Positions 9,592 through 21,032 of a stretch of 64,000 nucleotides of DNA are shown piece after piece (the first letter of the stretch is position 1; each line of letters begins with the position of its first letter). The DNA is from Platerodrilus igneus. Taxonomy: Eukaryota; Arthropoda; Insecta; Coleoptera; Lycidae. The notes under the pieces were generated by a model, which was not told where the DNA came from, searched no databases, and was given only the letters and a program-made list of their open reading frames with translations. The stretch covers positions 2,666,001-2,730,000 of the forward strand of contig JARFIW010001750.1 of assembly GCA_036346225.1 (NCBI GenBank), in the 5' to 3' direction. A program made the translations under genes and the position numbers.

Positions 9592-11164
9592 AAACAGGTG
9601 CATAGTAACTTCGCGGCATACTTCAAAGGAATTTTAATTGGTGTTCTCTGTTGTCCTCTTCTAACTCAAGTATAAAAATAATAAATTTATTCTAGTAGTC
9701 CCCAAGTTGGGCTTTCGATAGTATCCAATAATGAAACAAACATGGAAACTATAACAGATCAATTATAGAAATCATTTTAAAATGCGTCATGCAGATACAT
9801 CTGTTTCTTGTTGCAGTTGTTAGGTTAGGTTACAAGCGTCTGTGGTAGAATTCGTTATTTCTGTAGTGCTACGCTACGCATTCAATTGAAGTATATTACG
9901 CTTTATGCTAGTCTCTTATCGTTTGTATGTTACTACAATGTACCTGGACTGATATTTCTCCGCATGTGATGTGATAATACGTTGCCAAACACGTGAACAA
10001 CAAGATAGTTCCATGGAATTTATTCATTTGCATTTGCTTTAATCATTCCAAACGTTTACACCATTTATATCTTTACACGGTAAGTAAATAGCCTTAGTTT
10101 TATATATTCACAGAGACATCATGGACATTGAACCATGTTTAACATAACATACATATTTATATATTTTTCGTTAAATTGTGTTGTGAAACATGTCTGTCTG
10201 CGATTATTGTCAGCGTTTTTATGCAGTTTACGTTGAAGTTGAACGTCTCACAAGAACGATCAGTATACGAACCGAAGTTATTATTGATCCAAGATGAGTA
10301 CGTGTGAAGTTAGCGTCGAATCACGTGATTGGAACTGGGATGCATATTAGCAAACCGTTGTTGAACGTTTCTTTAACTAATTGGGCCGAAGTGAATAAAT
10401 GCTATATTCAGCCTTACGATATTTATATACAAGAATACTAGTAAACTTTTACTCAGAGACGTTTCGAGCAATCTGGCGTCGGCGCCTCCATATACACATT
10501 GAAATAAGATAGGGTAAAGTGTATATTGAAATTCGTAAGTAACTTAATATTTAAGTATATTTTTGAAAAGTATTTCAGTTAATTAAATTACTGGGTATAT
10601 ATGCTAAAAACTTCTATACACATATCACCTAAAAGTAATAACGGTATGGGTAACAACTACCCCAAAAATTTACTAAAAATATAAATGTAATTTGACCATA
10701 CGTAAGGTAAATCGGTGATAATAGAAAGTTAATTTGGTGATACAATACAAATATATTCATTTGCTTTGAAATGTTGTACACATAAATATATCTAAATAAT
10801 AAAAGACATACTTCACTATAAACATACTTGTTTGTATAGTTAATCTGAATGAGACATTGTTTCTCCACAACCATCATACAAATATATATTTGTCATTAGA
10901 TGTTAACTAACTCTTGGTATGATAAAGAACGCAACAAAATGAACACTACTCATGTATAGTTCAAGCAATCTAAAATCCGCTTACGTCATAGATGTGATTA
11001 ATAGGCATACCCACATAAACCAATATTATTGTCCTTTTATATCTTCAAAAATTTCACGCGTTAAGTTGATCAAAAACTCAACGTTGCCGATTATTCTAAC
11101 AAATTAGTGTTCAATTAAAATAGGGATATTCAAATCTTGATAGCTGCCTTTTGTGCTAAATTCC
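9592..11164. other. no gene recognised
   Basis: AT-rich DNA with no supported coding region. It includes two adjacent copies of TTAGG-like sequence at about 9820-9833, too few to call telomeric. An 82-codon frame at 10629-10877 (minus) has no family resemblance. Confidence 0.45.
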
Positions 11165-11254
11165 CATCCCGTCTCAGAGGCTCATCGTTAAGGGTTACGC
11201 TTTCCATGATCTAGGTCCCGGGGTTCATTACTCAGCCAGGTCGGTATTTTTTTT
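11165..11254 (+). mobile_element. tRNA-Gly-like SINE head with T-run
   Basis: The order of parts resembles a diverged tRNA-Gly(TCC): GTCTCAGAGG near the A box, the anticodon region GCTTTCCATGATC, then TCCCGGGGTTCATTACTC containing a degraded B box, and an eight-T run at 11247-11254. No target duplication was found. A decayed SINE fragment is the best reading. Confidence 0.5.
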
Positions 11255-12133
11255 ATTTATATTGCATTCTTTTTAATTTTTCATGTGCATAGGAGCAAAA
11301 CGAACTATTTAATGGCCAATGCGGTCTGGAATATCTAAATTTTCATTTACATTTGATAAAATGTACGCTACATTTACTGAAAAAAGGTTTTGCAACGCCT
11401 AAGTTACTGTCTCTCTCTTTTAATTTTACAATTATACAAATTTAAGCACAATGTCTGTGTTTACTTTAAGAACCGTCAAATGACGGACATTTACAATCTT
11501 GTTTGTCTATGTGGCACCAAGCGATATCGACAGTAACACCATAAATTCGGAATAATGCTGTAGTCCATTGTCACAACAAAATTTTAACATTTAGGTTAGG
11601 TAATCCTAAACTCTTTTTTAAATTTTGCTCCATGTAAGTTCTTCGATATAGTCTTGAAAATTTCTACACATACATATTTACAAGTGGTAATGATAATATT
11701 ACTTCTTTAATAAATAACTTGTAATTTCTACTTTCTTGTGATACAATAACATAGTTTGAAACACGAGAACTTTTTATTAACCAATCATACCACTCTGAAT
11801 AATTCCAATAAAAATTGATTAAATTATGTAACCGCTAATTGTGCTTGTAATCGCAACAATTTAATATTTTCATAGCGGCAACGGTGCGTCTGCATGACAT
11901 CATAAATATTGATGACGCACATCGAATTTTAAATTGCTTGAACTATTGCAACATTTTTTTCTTGAAGTCAACTTCGTAGCTGATGCCATAAAGACCACAC
12001 TCCTACTCATCATCTTTGCCTTTTCGTAGTTGACGTCGATTTTTCGAATGTTTGGGTATTGTATTTTGGAAAGTTAGTCCTGTTGAACATGCGGCTACAG
12101 ATCCTGATCTGTTCGTTACAAAATCGGGCAACC
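11255..12133. other. no gene recognised
   Basis: AT-rich DNA. The last part may be the terminal region of the pogo-type transposon whose transposase starts at 12134, but I could not define its end. Confidence 0.4.
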
Positions 12134-12938
12134 TTAAACACTTGGCACTTCGCTCTTTATTTCTTTGTTCGCAGCTAAAGATTTTGACAACCGCCTAGGG
12201 CTTACTAATAATTCATTAATCTTTGTTTCTAGCAAAGGAGAACGCACGGGATTATCTGGCTCTGCTGGTTCAGACAATTTAGTACCAGGGGCTAGTTCAG
12301 TAAATTTTGGAGCAGTAAACTTAAGTGCAATAGTGTCTTTATTAAAAGGACATCTGCCAGTTTTTTTAAAAGCGTGTTCTATATTTGAAGGCGAAGAACT
12401 TTTAATCATAGAAATGGTAAAAAATCTTGTTAAAATTATAGCGGCTTGGTTTTTACCACCTTTTTCTTTCATGTAGTCATTTAATGACTTGTTCCAAGCA
12501 CATTTTAGTGGACGACAAATTCCGACGTCCAGTGGCTGAAGACGATGGCTTGTATGTTCAGGAAACGTCAGAAGTTGAACATAATTTTTTATAGCCAATT
12601 CTGTGACATCTGGAGATATGTGCGAGACATGGGAGTCCATAAAAGTATGGCAGGCCTTTCTTTTGGAGTAGAATGTATAAAAAATTGTTACCATTCAAAA
12701 AAAATCAGCATTTATCCATCCCTTATGCGAAAGTTTTACTAAGGAGTTTGATAAACAGTCACGTTTTAAGTCTGGATTCCATCGTACTCCCTTAAAAATT
12801 ATTAATGGTAGTACTATTAGCACAAATGCGACCTAGAACTGTTATTGTTTCTCTTTTGTCTGCATCAGTAATTTTATAAACATAGCATTTTCCCATTGCT
12901 GTGAGCACCTTATTTGGTTTTACAACAAATTGCAAGTC
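12134..12938 (-). pseudogene. pogo/Tigger-type transposase, C-terminal part
   Basis: The open frame 12134-12694 holds the second half of the DDE_1-type catalytic domain shared by pogo, Tigger and CENP-B/jerky relatives: MDSHVSHISPDVTELAIKN with the second catalytic Asp, then LLTFPEHTSHRLQPLDVGIC and CAWN. Upstream on the minus strand (12700-12938) are CDET-like residues, VVKPNKVLTAMGKCYVYKIT and a VTVLG-type block, broken by stops. The rest of the protein continues at 16605-16835 beyond the Foldback-like insertion. The DNA-binding helix-turn-helix is not visible, so the copy is 5'-truncated and dead. Confidence 0.85.
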
Positions 12939-12947
12939 AGTTTCATC

Positions 12948-15900
12948 ACCGCTGTGAAGTTAGCAGTAAAATTCTAGCAGTAATTTTTACGAGTAAATTC
13001 CCAGCAGTAAATTTTTCGTGCAATCTTTATTGAATAGACAAAATGCGATTTCAGAAATGGAGCTACACTTACACCTTCCGTCTTGGCACAACTATTATAA
13101 TGACCACCCTTACAGTCCCAGTAGAACCAAATTACCTTTCGACCCATATGGATTTCAAAAACCCTCCTTAAATAATAAAGTGAAACAAATCAAATGGCAG
13201 AAAGCCGTCGAATTACACCTTCCACTTAGGCACATATATTGTAAAAACCTTCCTTAGTGCACCTGCAAAAACCAAAATTGCTTGCGACCGGTATGGGTAT
13301 CATAGCCGACCTGTGTAAGCTTCAAAAACCATCTTTGAATGATATAAATAGGAAAAAAAAATCAGAAGTGGCAGAAGGTCATCGAGTTACACCTTCCGTT
13401 TTGGCACATATATTGTTAAGAGCTTCCTTCATGTACATGTAAAAACCAAATTTATTTGCGACCCGTATGGGTATCAAAATCGACACCTGTAATCTTCAAG
13501 AATCATCTTTTACTGTTATAAATAGGAAAAAAATCAGAAGTGGCAGAAGGCCATCGAGTTACACCTTCCGCTTTGGCACATATATTACTAAGACCTTTCT
13601 TAATATCACTGCAAAAACCAAATTTACTTGCGACCCGTATGGGTATCAAAATCGACCCCTGTAATCTTCAAAAATCATCTTGTAATGTTATAATAAGGAA
13701 AAAAATCAGAAGAGGCAGAAGGCCATCGAGCTACACCTTCCGCTTTGGCACATATATTGCTACGACCTTCCTTAATGTACCTGTAAAAACCAAATTTATT
13801 TGCGACCCGTAGGGGTACCAAAATCAACCCGTATAAGCTTCAAAATTCATCACTTAATGATATAAATAGGAAAAAAATCAGAAGTAGCAGAAGGCCATCG
13901 AGTTACACCTTCTGCTTTGGCACATATATTGCTAAGACCTTCCTTAATGTACATATAAAAACCAAATTTACTTGCGACCCGTATGGGTATCAAACTCGAC
14001 CCCTGTAATCTTTAAAAACCATCTTTTAATGATATAAATAGGAAAAAAATCAGAAGTGGCAGAAGGCCATCGAGTTACACTTTCCACTTTGGCACATATA
14101 TTGCTAAGACCTTCCTTAATATACCTGCAGAAACCAAATTTACTTACGACCCGCATGGGTATCAAAATCGAACCTTGTAATCTTCAAAAATCATCTTTTA
14201 ATGTTATAAATAGGAAAAAAACCAGAAGTGGCAGAAGGCCATCGAGTTACACCTTCCGCTTTGGCACATATATTGTTACGACCTTTCTTAATGTACCTGT
14301 AAAAACCCAATTTACTTGCGACCCGTATGGGTATTAAAATCGACCCGTATAAGCTTCAAAATTCATCACTTAATGATATAAATAGGAAAAAAAATCCGAA
14401 GTGGCACAAGGCCATCGAGTTACACCTTCTGCTTTGGCACATATATTGCTAAGACCTTCCTTGATGTACCTGTAATACCAAATTTACTTGCGACCCGTAT
14501 GGGTATTAAACTCGACCCCTGTAAGCTTCAAAAACCATCTTTTAATGATATAAATAGGGAAAAAAATGAGAAGTGGCAGAAGGCCATCGAGTTACACCTT
14601 CCGCTTTGGCACATATATTGCTAAGACCTTTCTTAATGTACCTGTAAAAACCCAATTTACTTGCGACCCGTATGGGTATTAAAATCGACCCGTATAAGCT
14701 TCAAAATTCATCACTTAATGATATAAATAGGAAAAAAAATCAGAAGTGGCACAAGGCCATCGAGTTTCACCTTCTGCTTTGACACATATATTGCTAAGAC
14801 CTTCCTAATGTACCTGTAATAACCAAATTTACTTGCGACCCGTATGGGTATCAAACTCGACCCCATGTAAACTACAAAAATCGTCTATTAATGACATAAA
14901 TAGGAAAAAAAATCAGAAATGGCAAAAGGCCATCGAGTTACACCTTCCGCTTTGGCACATATATTGCTACGACCTTCCTTAATGTAACTGTAAAAACCAA
15001 ATTTACTTGCGACCCGTATGGGTATTAAACTCGCTCCTGTAAGCTTTAAAAACCATCTTTTAATGATATAAATAGGAAAAAAAATCAGAAGTGGCAGAAG
15101 GCCATCGAGTTACACCTTCCGCTTTGGCACATATATTGCTAAGACCTTTCTTAATGTACCTGTAAAAACCAAATTTACCTGCGACCCGTATGGGTATCAA
15201 AATCGACCCCATGTAAACTTCAAAAATCGTCTATTAATGATATAAATAGGAAAAAATCAGAAGTAGCAGAAGGCCATCGAGTTACACCTTCTGCTTTGGC
15301 ACATATATTGCTAAGACCTTCCTTAATGTACCTGCAAAAACCAAATTTACTTGCGACCCGTATGGGTATTAAACTCGACCCCTGTAAGCTTCAAAAACCA
15401 TCTTTTAATGATATAAATAGGAAAATAAATCAGAAGTGGCAGAAGGCCATCGAGTTACACCTTCCGCTTGGGCACATATATTGCTAAGACCTTCCTTAAT
15501 GTACCTGTAAAAACCAAATTTACTTGCGAACCGTATGGGTATCAAAATCGACCCCATGTAAACTTCAAAAATCGTCTATTAATGATATAATTAGGGAAAA
15601 AAATCAGAAGTTGTGGAAGGCCATCGAGTTACACCTTCTGCTTTGGCACATATATTGCTAAGACCTTCCTTAATGTACATATAAAAACCAAATTTACTTG
15701 CGACCCGTATGGACTCGACCCCTGTAATCTTCAAAAACCATCTTTTATTGATATAAATAGGAAAAAAATCAGAAGTGGCAGAAGGCCATCGAGTTACATG
15801 GGGTCGAGTTTGATACCCATACGGGTCGCAAGTAAATTTGGTTGTTACAGGTACATTAAGGAAGGTCTTAGCGATATATGTGCCAAAGCAGAAAGCGTAA

Positions 15901-16604
15901 CTCGATGGCCTTGTGCTACTTCCGATTTTTTTTCCTATTTATATCATTAAGTGATGAATTTTGAAGCTTATACGGGTCGATTTTAATACCCATACGGGTC
16001 GCAAGTAAATTGGGTTTTTACAGGTACATTAAGGAAGATCGTAACAATATATGTGCCAAAGCGGAAGGTGTAACTCGATAGCCTTCTGCCACTTCTGATT
16101 TTTTCCTATTTATAACATTAAACGATGATTTTTGAAGATTACAGGGGTCGATTTTGATACCCATACGGGTCGCAATTAAATTTGCTTTCTGCAGGTATAT
16201 TAAGGAAGGTCTTAGCAATATATATCCCAAAGCGGAAGGTGTAACTCGATGGTCTTCTGCCACTCAGGTGCATTAAGGAAGGTTTTTACAATATATGTGC
16301 CTAAGTGGAAGGTGTAATTCGACGGCTTTCTTCCATTTGATTTGTTTCACTTTATTATTTAAGGAGGGTTTTTGAAATCCATATGGGTCGAAAGGTAATT
16401 TGGTTCTACTGGGACTGTAAGGGTGGTCATTTTAATAGTTGTGCCAAGGCGGAAGGTGTAAGTGTAACTCCATTTCTGAAATCGCATTTTGTCTATTCAA
16501 TAAAGTTTGCACGAAAAATTTACTGCTGGGAATTTACTGCCAGTTGTACACCTCCTTCCTCGTAAAAATTACTGCTAGAATTTTACTGCTAACTTCATAC
16601 CGGT
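12948..16604. mobile_element. Foldback-like element with long inverted arms of 172-bp repeats
   Basis: A 3657-bp element whose ends are inverted repeats: about 40 bp beginning ACCG-(C/G)T-(G/A)-TGAAGTTAGCAG, continuing with a lightly rearranged inverted match that includes TTTTGTCTATTCAATAAAG-like DNA. The interior is tandem repeats of about 172 bp, in one orientation from about 13130 to 15797 and inverted from there to about 16390. The 9-bp direct duplication AGTTTCATC flanks it (12939-12947 and 16605-16613). Long inverted arms built of tandem repeats plus a 9-bp duplication match Foldback elements; Mutator-like elements also make 9-bp duplications. No transposase is encoded. Confidence 0.88.
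13130..16390. repeat. 172-bp tandem repeats, 16 units left arm and 4 units right arm
   Basis: The marker CGACCCGTATGGGTAT recurs (with variants) about every 172 bp on the + strand near 13139, 13285, 13459, 13631, 13802, 13974, 14146, 14318, 14489, 14666, 14837, 15010, 15184, 15357, 15528 and 15700. Its inverse recurs near 15817, 15989, 16160 and 16379. The orientation switch is at about 15797. Open frames of 60-93 codons across the units (for example 14056-14337 and 16018-16263) are by-products of the repeat. Confidence 0.9.
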
Positions 16605-16835
16605 AGTTTCATCACAGTTCCTCAACCTAGACACCATATTATGTATTCCTAATTTTTTCATTACCCCTTCTAGTTTTGTGTAAAAGTCAGCAAGCTCAAC
16701 TGGATTTGCCATAGAAGTTCTATATGCGGCTAAATTTTCGAGTACACGTAGAGTAAGACCATACTTGTTTTTATACTTAGCCCTCCACTATTTGCTTGCT
16801 ATTTTATACTTTTCCATGAAAAATCGTAATATATA
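16605..16835 (-). pseudogene. pogo/Tigger-type transposase, part before the first catalytic Asp
   Basis: On the minus strand this reads KYGLTLRVLENLAAYRTSMA, a NPVELADFYTKLEGVM block, then VSRLRNCDET. This is the stretch leading into the first catalytic Asp of the DDE domain. It runs straight into the 9-bp duplication AGTTTCATC (GATGAAACT on this strand, coding Asp-Glu-Thr) and the Foldback-like element. It is the upstream half of the gene continued at 12938-12134. Confidence 0.8.
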
Positions 16836-18712
16836 AAAAATAACTTAATGCTATACTTGAACTAATGGTGGATGTTGTATAATTTTATGTTTTACTTAAC
16901 TGAATAGGCACCATGTATAAATGCCACTAACAATCAATAAAAACAATTTCTAATTAGTTACGACTAACAGTTACGTCTTAATGGGGATAAAGTTTTTCAT
17001 GGAGCCAGAAATTAACTAATGTGTCATCGGGTTACTCATTTCTAAACTTTGTTGCTTTGGAACTAACCGCTTCTATTTATTAGTGTGGTTCGGTTCTGTC
17101 GAAAATCCACGGATCTAATCACGTTAACGCCCGTCTGCTAATTCATATCCAACCTCTCAACGATCACTCTCGCAAGTGTATTCGTTTGTGGCTCAGAAAT
17201 AATTAATTAATTCGTTTTCGTCAGGTGCCTAACGATATTCAACCCCCCCACACACTTTCTTTGCTTCCGAAGGGTATGTTATTGTATAGTCTTTCTATTG
17301 AACTTGTATTGAAACATGTGGAAAATGCAAGCCTCCCTATGGTTAGATACATATTTGATTTTTTTCTTATGTCACTGGATTGATACACTGCAGCTTTGTA
17401 TTTTATGATAGTTGTTTCGTAACCTAATATTTGTTGATTTCAATAAATCACCAGCTCTCTTTTTGTAATTAACTACATTATACGAATATGCTTATGATAT
17501 TGTCTGGATTTACTTTGTATTATAATTACAATTTGTTCCTGTAATATTAATTCTACTTGATTTTACTAAAGTTTGTAAAAAGCTTTCTTATATTTGGAAT
17601 AATTATGGTATGGAACATGCATATTAATAATTTCTCAGTTATTTGATTCGTAATTACTCTAAAGGCTTCTTGAAATAATATGACCACGCTATGAAAATTT
17701 ACTGGCATAATTATTCTGTCATCTACTAACTCATGTAATTATTTATGCTTACATATTTGTATTCGACTTCATAATACTTAATATTAAAATCTATTTTCTT
17801 TTTTTTGTGGTTTTTGCAGTAATTTATGGACCAGAATTACGTTCAAATATGTATTACACAGAAATAAAACTATTCGTTTGTGTCTTTAGGTTTATGACCC
17901 GATTTCCTTTTAATAGAACTAAAAATTTATTGAAATGTCATGCTTAATGAACAATACTGTTCATGAAATCAGAATATACATGGTACATCAATATTAATTT
18001 TGCCCGTTTAAGATTAATGATCTATTTTTTCATCTAGCTTCTATTTAATGTAATTTCAACACGTTACAGGGGGCAGCTGTAATTTAGGACCTAATTTTGA
18101 AGTTGGTGCTTAAAGAACCGATTGATTTTCGGTATACACCGATAAAATGGCTACATTGTAGACGGTGTCGTGGTTTTCATGATACATTGCAAATTCGTTT
18201 TGAAGTAACCGGCGAGAAAAGTCGTTATGGTTATTTCGATTTCGGTGAGAAAAAGTTCATGCGATGTAAACCAACGCGATCGTCCTCTGGGCGTTTACTT
18301 TTCCGGCGAGTTTCTATTCGTTGAAAAGTGATCTTTTTATACTTTCAAAAAAAGATCCCTTTGCCAAGATTTATTACTATTGATGTTGTCGTCGGTTTTC
18401 AAAACTTATTTGTGTTATGGAGCTCAAGGAGGGTTGAAACCGCTGCAATTTCTTGCACAATTCAAACCGCTCTGCTGAATCGTACGCGCGTAGAAACAAA
18501 TTACTTTAAGAAGAACCTAGGGCACTTGACAGATTGCGCAGAAATGTCGTAACAGTGGCGTAGTGAGCTATTGCGGTGATTTTAGGGAGTTGCGTTTATA
18601 AATACTCCTGCACACAATAACAAAACGACGTAATTTAGTTTTAAAAAGAACTGTTTTATAGCAGGAAATTAAATAATATACAAAGGATAAGAAACCGCTG
18701 ATATAAATTGCA
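16836..18712. other. no gene recognised
   Basis: Nothing here is supported. Two short + strand frames (18097-18324 and 18328-18552) are slightly less AT-rich than their surroundings, but I recognise no domain and see no splice context. Confidence 0.45.
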
Positions 18713-18988
18713 GGCGGCTCCGTCGCGTGGTTGGTATGCGTGACTACTACTCCCAAGGTTTCGGATTCAAACCCCGACATAGTCCGCTTGAAAAATCTTA
18801 GGTGAGCTTTTTTTTTACAAAAATACGCTTTCGCTCGGTTGACGGGTAAAAATGTAGGTCCCGGTGTGTGTATTGTTACGTACGTTAATGCATGGAACAG
18901 CAATGATTCGCAAAATTCAAAATTTTTCAAGTAAAATAACTACTTTCTGGCCAATGTAGTACCTTCGGCATTGGAAATCAAATGTAGT
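18713..18988 (+). mobile_element. full-length tRNA-derived SINE with 13-bp target duplications
   Basis: A 276-bp unit bounded by GATATAAATTGCA (18700-18712) and GATGTAAATTGCA (18989-19001), 12 of 13 identical. It starts with a tRNA-like head: an A-box-like CGCGTGGTTGGTATGC and B box GGATTCAAACC at 18763-18773. GCTTGAAAAAT and a nine-T run at 18808-18816 follow. The body has GGTCCC, ACGTTAA and TGGAACAGCAA, and a 3' block CCAATGTAGTACCTTCGG. Body and 3' block are shared with the copies at 7212-7432 and 7515-7584. The long T run inside the unit could end Pol III transcription early, unless it arose after insertion. Confidence 0.82.
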
Positions 18989-20753
18989 GATGTAAATTGC
19001 AAAATGTCAAACCAACAGAAACAAAACACCCTTGACACTTGGGCTGTGTACTACAACGCAAGTCTAGGCGAACGCAAGTTAATTTTTGATTATACAAAAT
19101 TCCACCCCACTGAAACTTGAATACCGCAATTCCTAATTACATATAGTGAACTTTCCCAAACTGATTTTTGCTTTGTACGCATGTTACGTTCACCTTCCGA
19201 TGGTGTACTAAACCTTACGCCTTTTATTTCATTACTCATTCACATAGATTCTGCTTCCAATACTCAGACACCATCCTGTACATTAGACCTTCCTACAATA
19301 AGTACGATTTACTACAAATTCATTAAAACCCATTTACTGCGAAATGAAAAGTTCTTTTATAATTTAAATAGCCGGTAACTTGTTTGAGGTATCCGTTGGC
19401 TTAATATCGCTCTAGCGTATAATTACTTCTTATAATACCCAATCCTAAAGACTCGTTGAAATAATGGATCGTACTTATTTGATAAAGCTTGTTTAGAGTT
19501 TCTAATCACACCTGTGTGTTATATAACACTGGGATTGGATTTAATTCTTGCGAAAAACGAGTTCAATTTGATTCTGCAGTTCGTCCTTATATGTATTTTC
19601 TACATTACTCGTCCTATTACTTCAAGAGCGATGCACGTTTTTTTTTGTTTTGACAAGAAGTGTAGATTTTGGGTACATCGGTAAGTTCTCCTGCGCTATT
19701 AATACTAGTAAGACTATCTTTTTAGCTTTCAGCTGGAGGCCAAATTGTTTTATGTAGGCCCGATTATTCTTTTTATGTAGAACCAACTACTCTGGTATGT
19801 GTTCCGCTGTTGCAGTGATTTTCGCAGGCTCAAAATCTGTCGACCGTGGTGATGTTGCATCTGGATGCAAGCACCCTGACGCTTAGCTGATTCACCTCCG
19901 TGGATGCAAAGGGCACACGATAGTATCTTGGCACATGGAGGTATGTTGTAATAGTCTTTCCATATATCGGGAGCACCTCCTTTTTTCTACTTTTGTTGTT
20001 AGGGCATCGCTGGTGCTCCATAGTACTTTATAAAATGACTACTAGAATTTGTTCTACCGTTAATATTTTTACTTTAACACCCTGGTGTCATGAGAAAGTA
20101 TAAACATTAAATTTTTTTCTTTTTTTTTACTAATGAATTCTACATTTAAACGAAATGCACACTTCGTACGTCAACTTTTGAAATTTGTTCTTTGTAATAT
20201 TATTATTTCTTTTTTTTTGTTAGTTTAAACCGAGTTTTTTTTCTTAATTTTTATTGTAAATAGAAAATCGATGACGATGTAATTTTTTGTTTTGCTGGGA
20301 ATCCCCCCTAAACCGCATTGGTAGTTAGCCTGGTATTTCTACGTTTCTTGTGTTCTGTTTTGTAATCGTGATTCGTGCGGGTCCTCACTTTAAGTATCCT
20401 TTCTATTTCTGTCTGACCCGTGCGCTTCATAACGTAACACGCATTATGACAGTGGGTTCTTCTCCTTAAAGTGATTTGCATCTACTGCATTTAGTCGGAG
20501 GGCCATGAGTATCTCTTAAAGCTTACGTTTGCAATAGGAAATTGTACGTTATGGAATTTTGCTTACTAAATAGTTTTACATTAGGTATAGGTAAGTTCTG
20601 TGTAGTCATGAGACAGCCACTTAGGCATCATTCATACCTGTGATACCTATGGGATTCTTTTACTGTCATACATTCATATAGCAACTTCAAAACAATCGCT
20701 CATTTTCACATCTAACGCGTTTCTAGCAATTTTCTTTTTAGAAAAACCTTGGA
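18989..20753. other. no coding sequence recognised; region upstream of the Mgat2-like start codon
   Basis: The end of this region (20720-20741) is a pyrimidine-rich tract followed by TTTTTAG just before the start codon at 20754, which would suit a 3' splice site after a 5'-UTR intron. No upstream exon or promoter could be fixed. A GC-richer patch at 19840-20020 may be an old repeat. Confidence 0.45.
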
Positions 20754-21032
20754 ATGAAGTATCGTCAAAAAGCAGTTCTGTTAAAAGCTGCTGCTCTTTT
20801 CACATTTGTCACTGTTGTACTTTGGACGGGGTTTAGTTCACTAACCTACTTTACACCTGCACAAGAACTTAATAATAAAAGTATGATTAAATCAAAAGAA
20901 TCGAAAGGAGCACGTCCAGTTAACATTAGTTACATAAAAAATCAAATGTCTAAAGTAAATAAGGAGCAGAAGATATTAAACGAAAAGAAATTTGGTCCTT
21001 TGAAAAATAATTCCCTGGTTATTGTCGTACAG
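20754..21032 (+). CDS. Mgat2: Mgat2-like exon 1: tail, membrane anchor, stem
   Basis: The first ATG begins MKYRQKAVLLKAAALF. Residues about 7-30 (AVLLKAAALFTFVTVVLWTG) are hydrophobic, forming a type II signal anchor after a short basic tail, as expected of a Golgi glycosyltransferase. A Lys/Asn/Ser-rich stem follows, and the catalytic part starts with LVIVVQ. The exon ends CAG|GTAAAT in phase 0. This ATG is favoured because it gives the anchor directly and lies just after a possible 3' splice site at about 20741. Confidence 0.85.

Noticed and set aside
9819..9833. TTAGG-like repeats that could suggest a telomere or interstitial telomeric tract
   Set aside because: Only about two units are present. 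Similar short motifs at 9386 and 11593 are isolated and common in insect DNA.
13018..16263. Many 60-93-codon frames on both strands
   Set aside because: They fall in the 172-bp tandem repeats of the Foldback-like element and repeat with its period. No domain is visible.
12939..16613. A CRISPR-like or satellite array of host origin
   Set aside because: Regular 172-bp units suggested a satellite, but the inverted ends and the 9-bp duplication within a transposase gene show a transposon. There are no spacers.
18097..18552. Two adjacent + strand frames that might be exons
   Set aside because: No family resemblance, no consistent splice sites and no link in phase between them.
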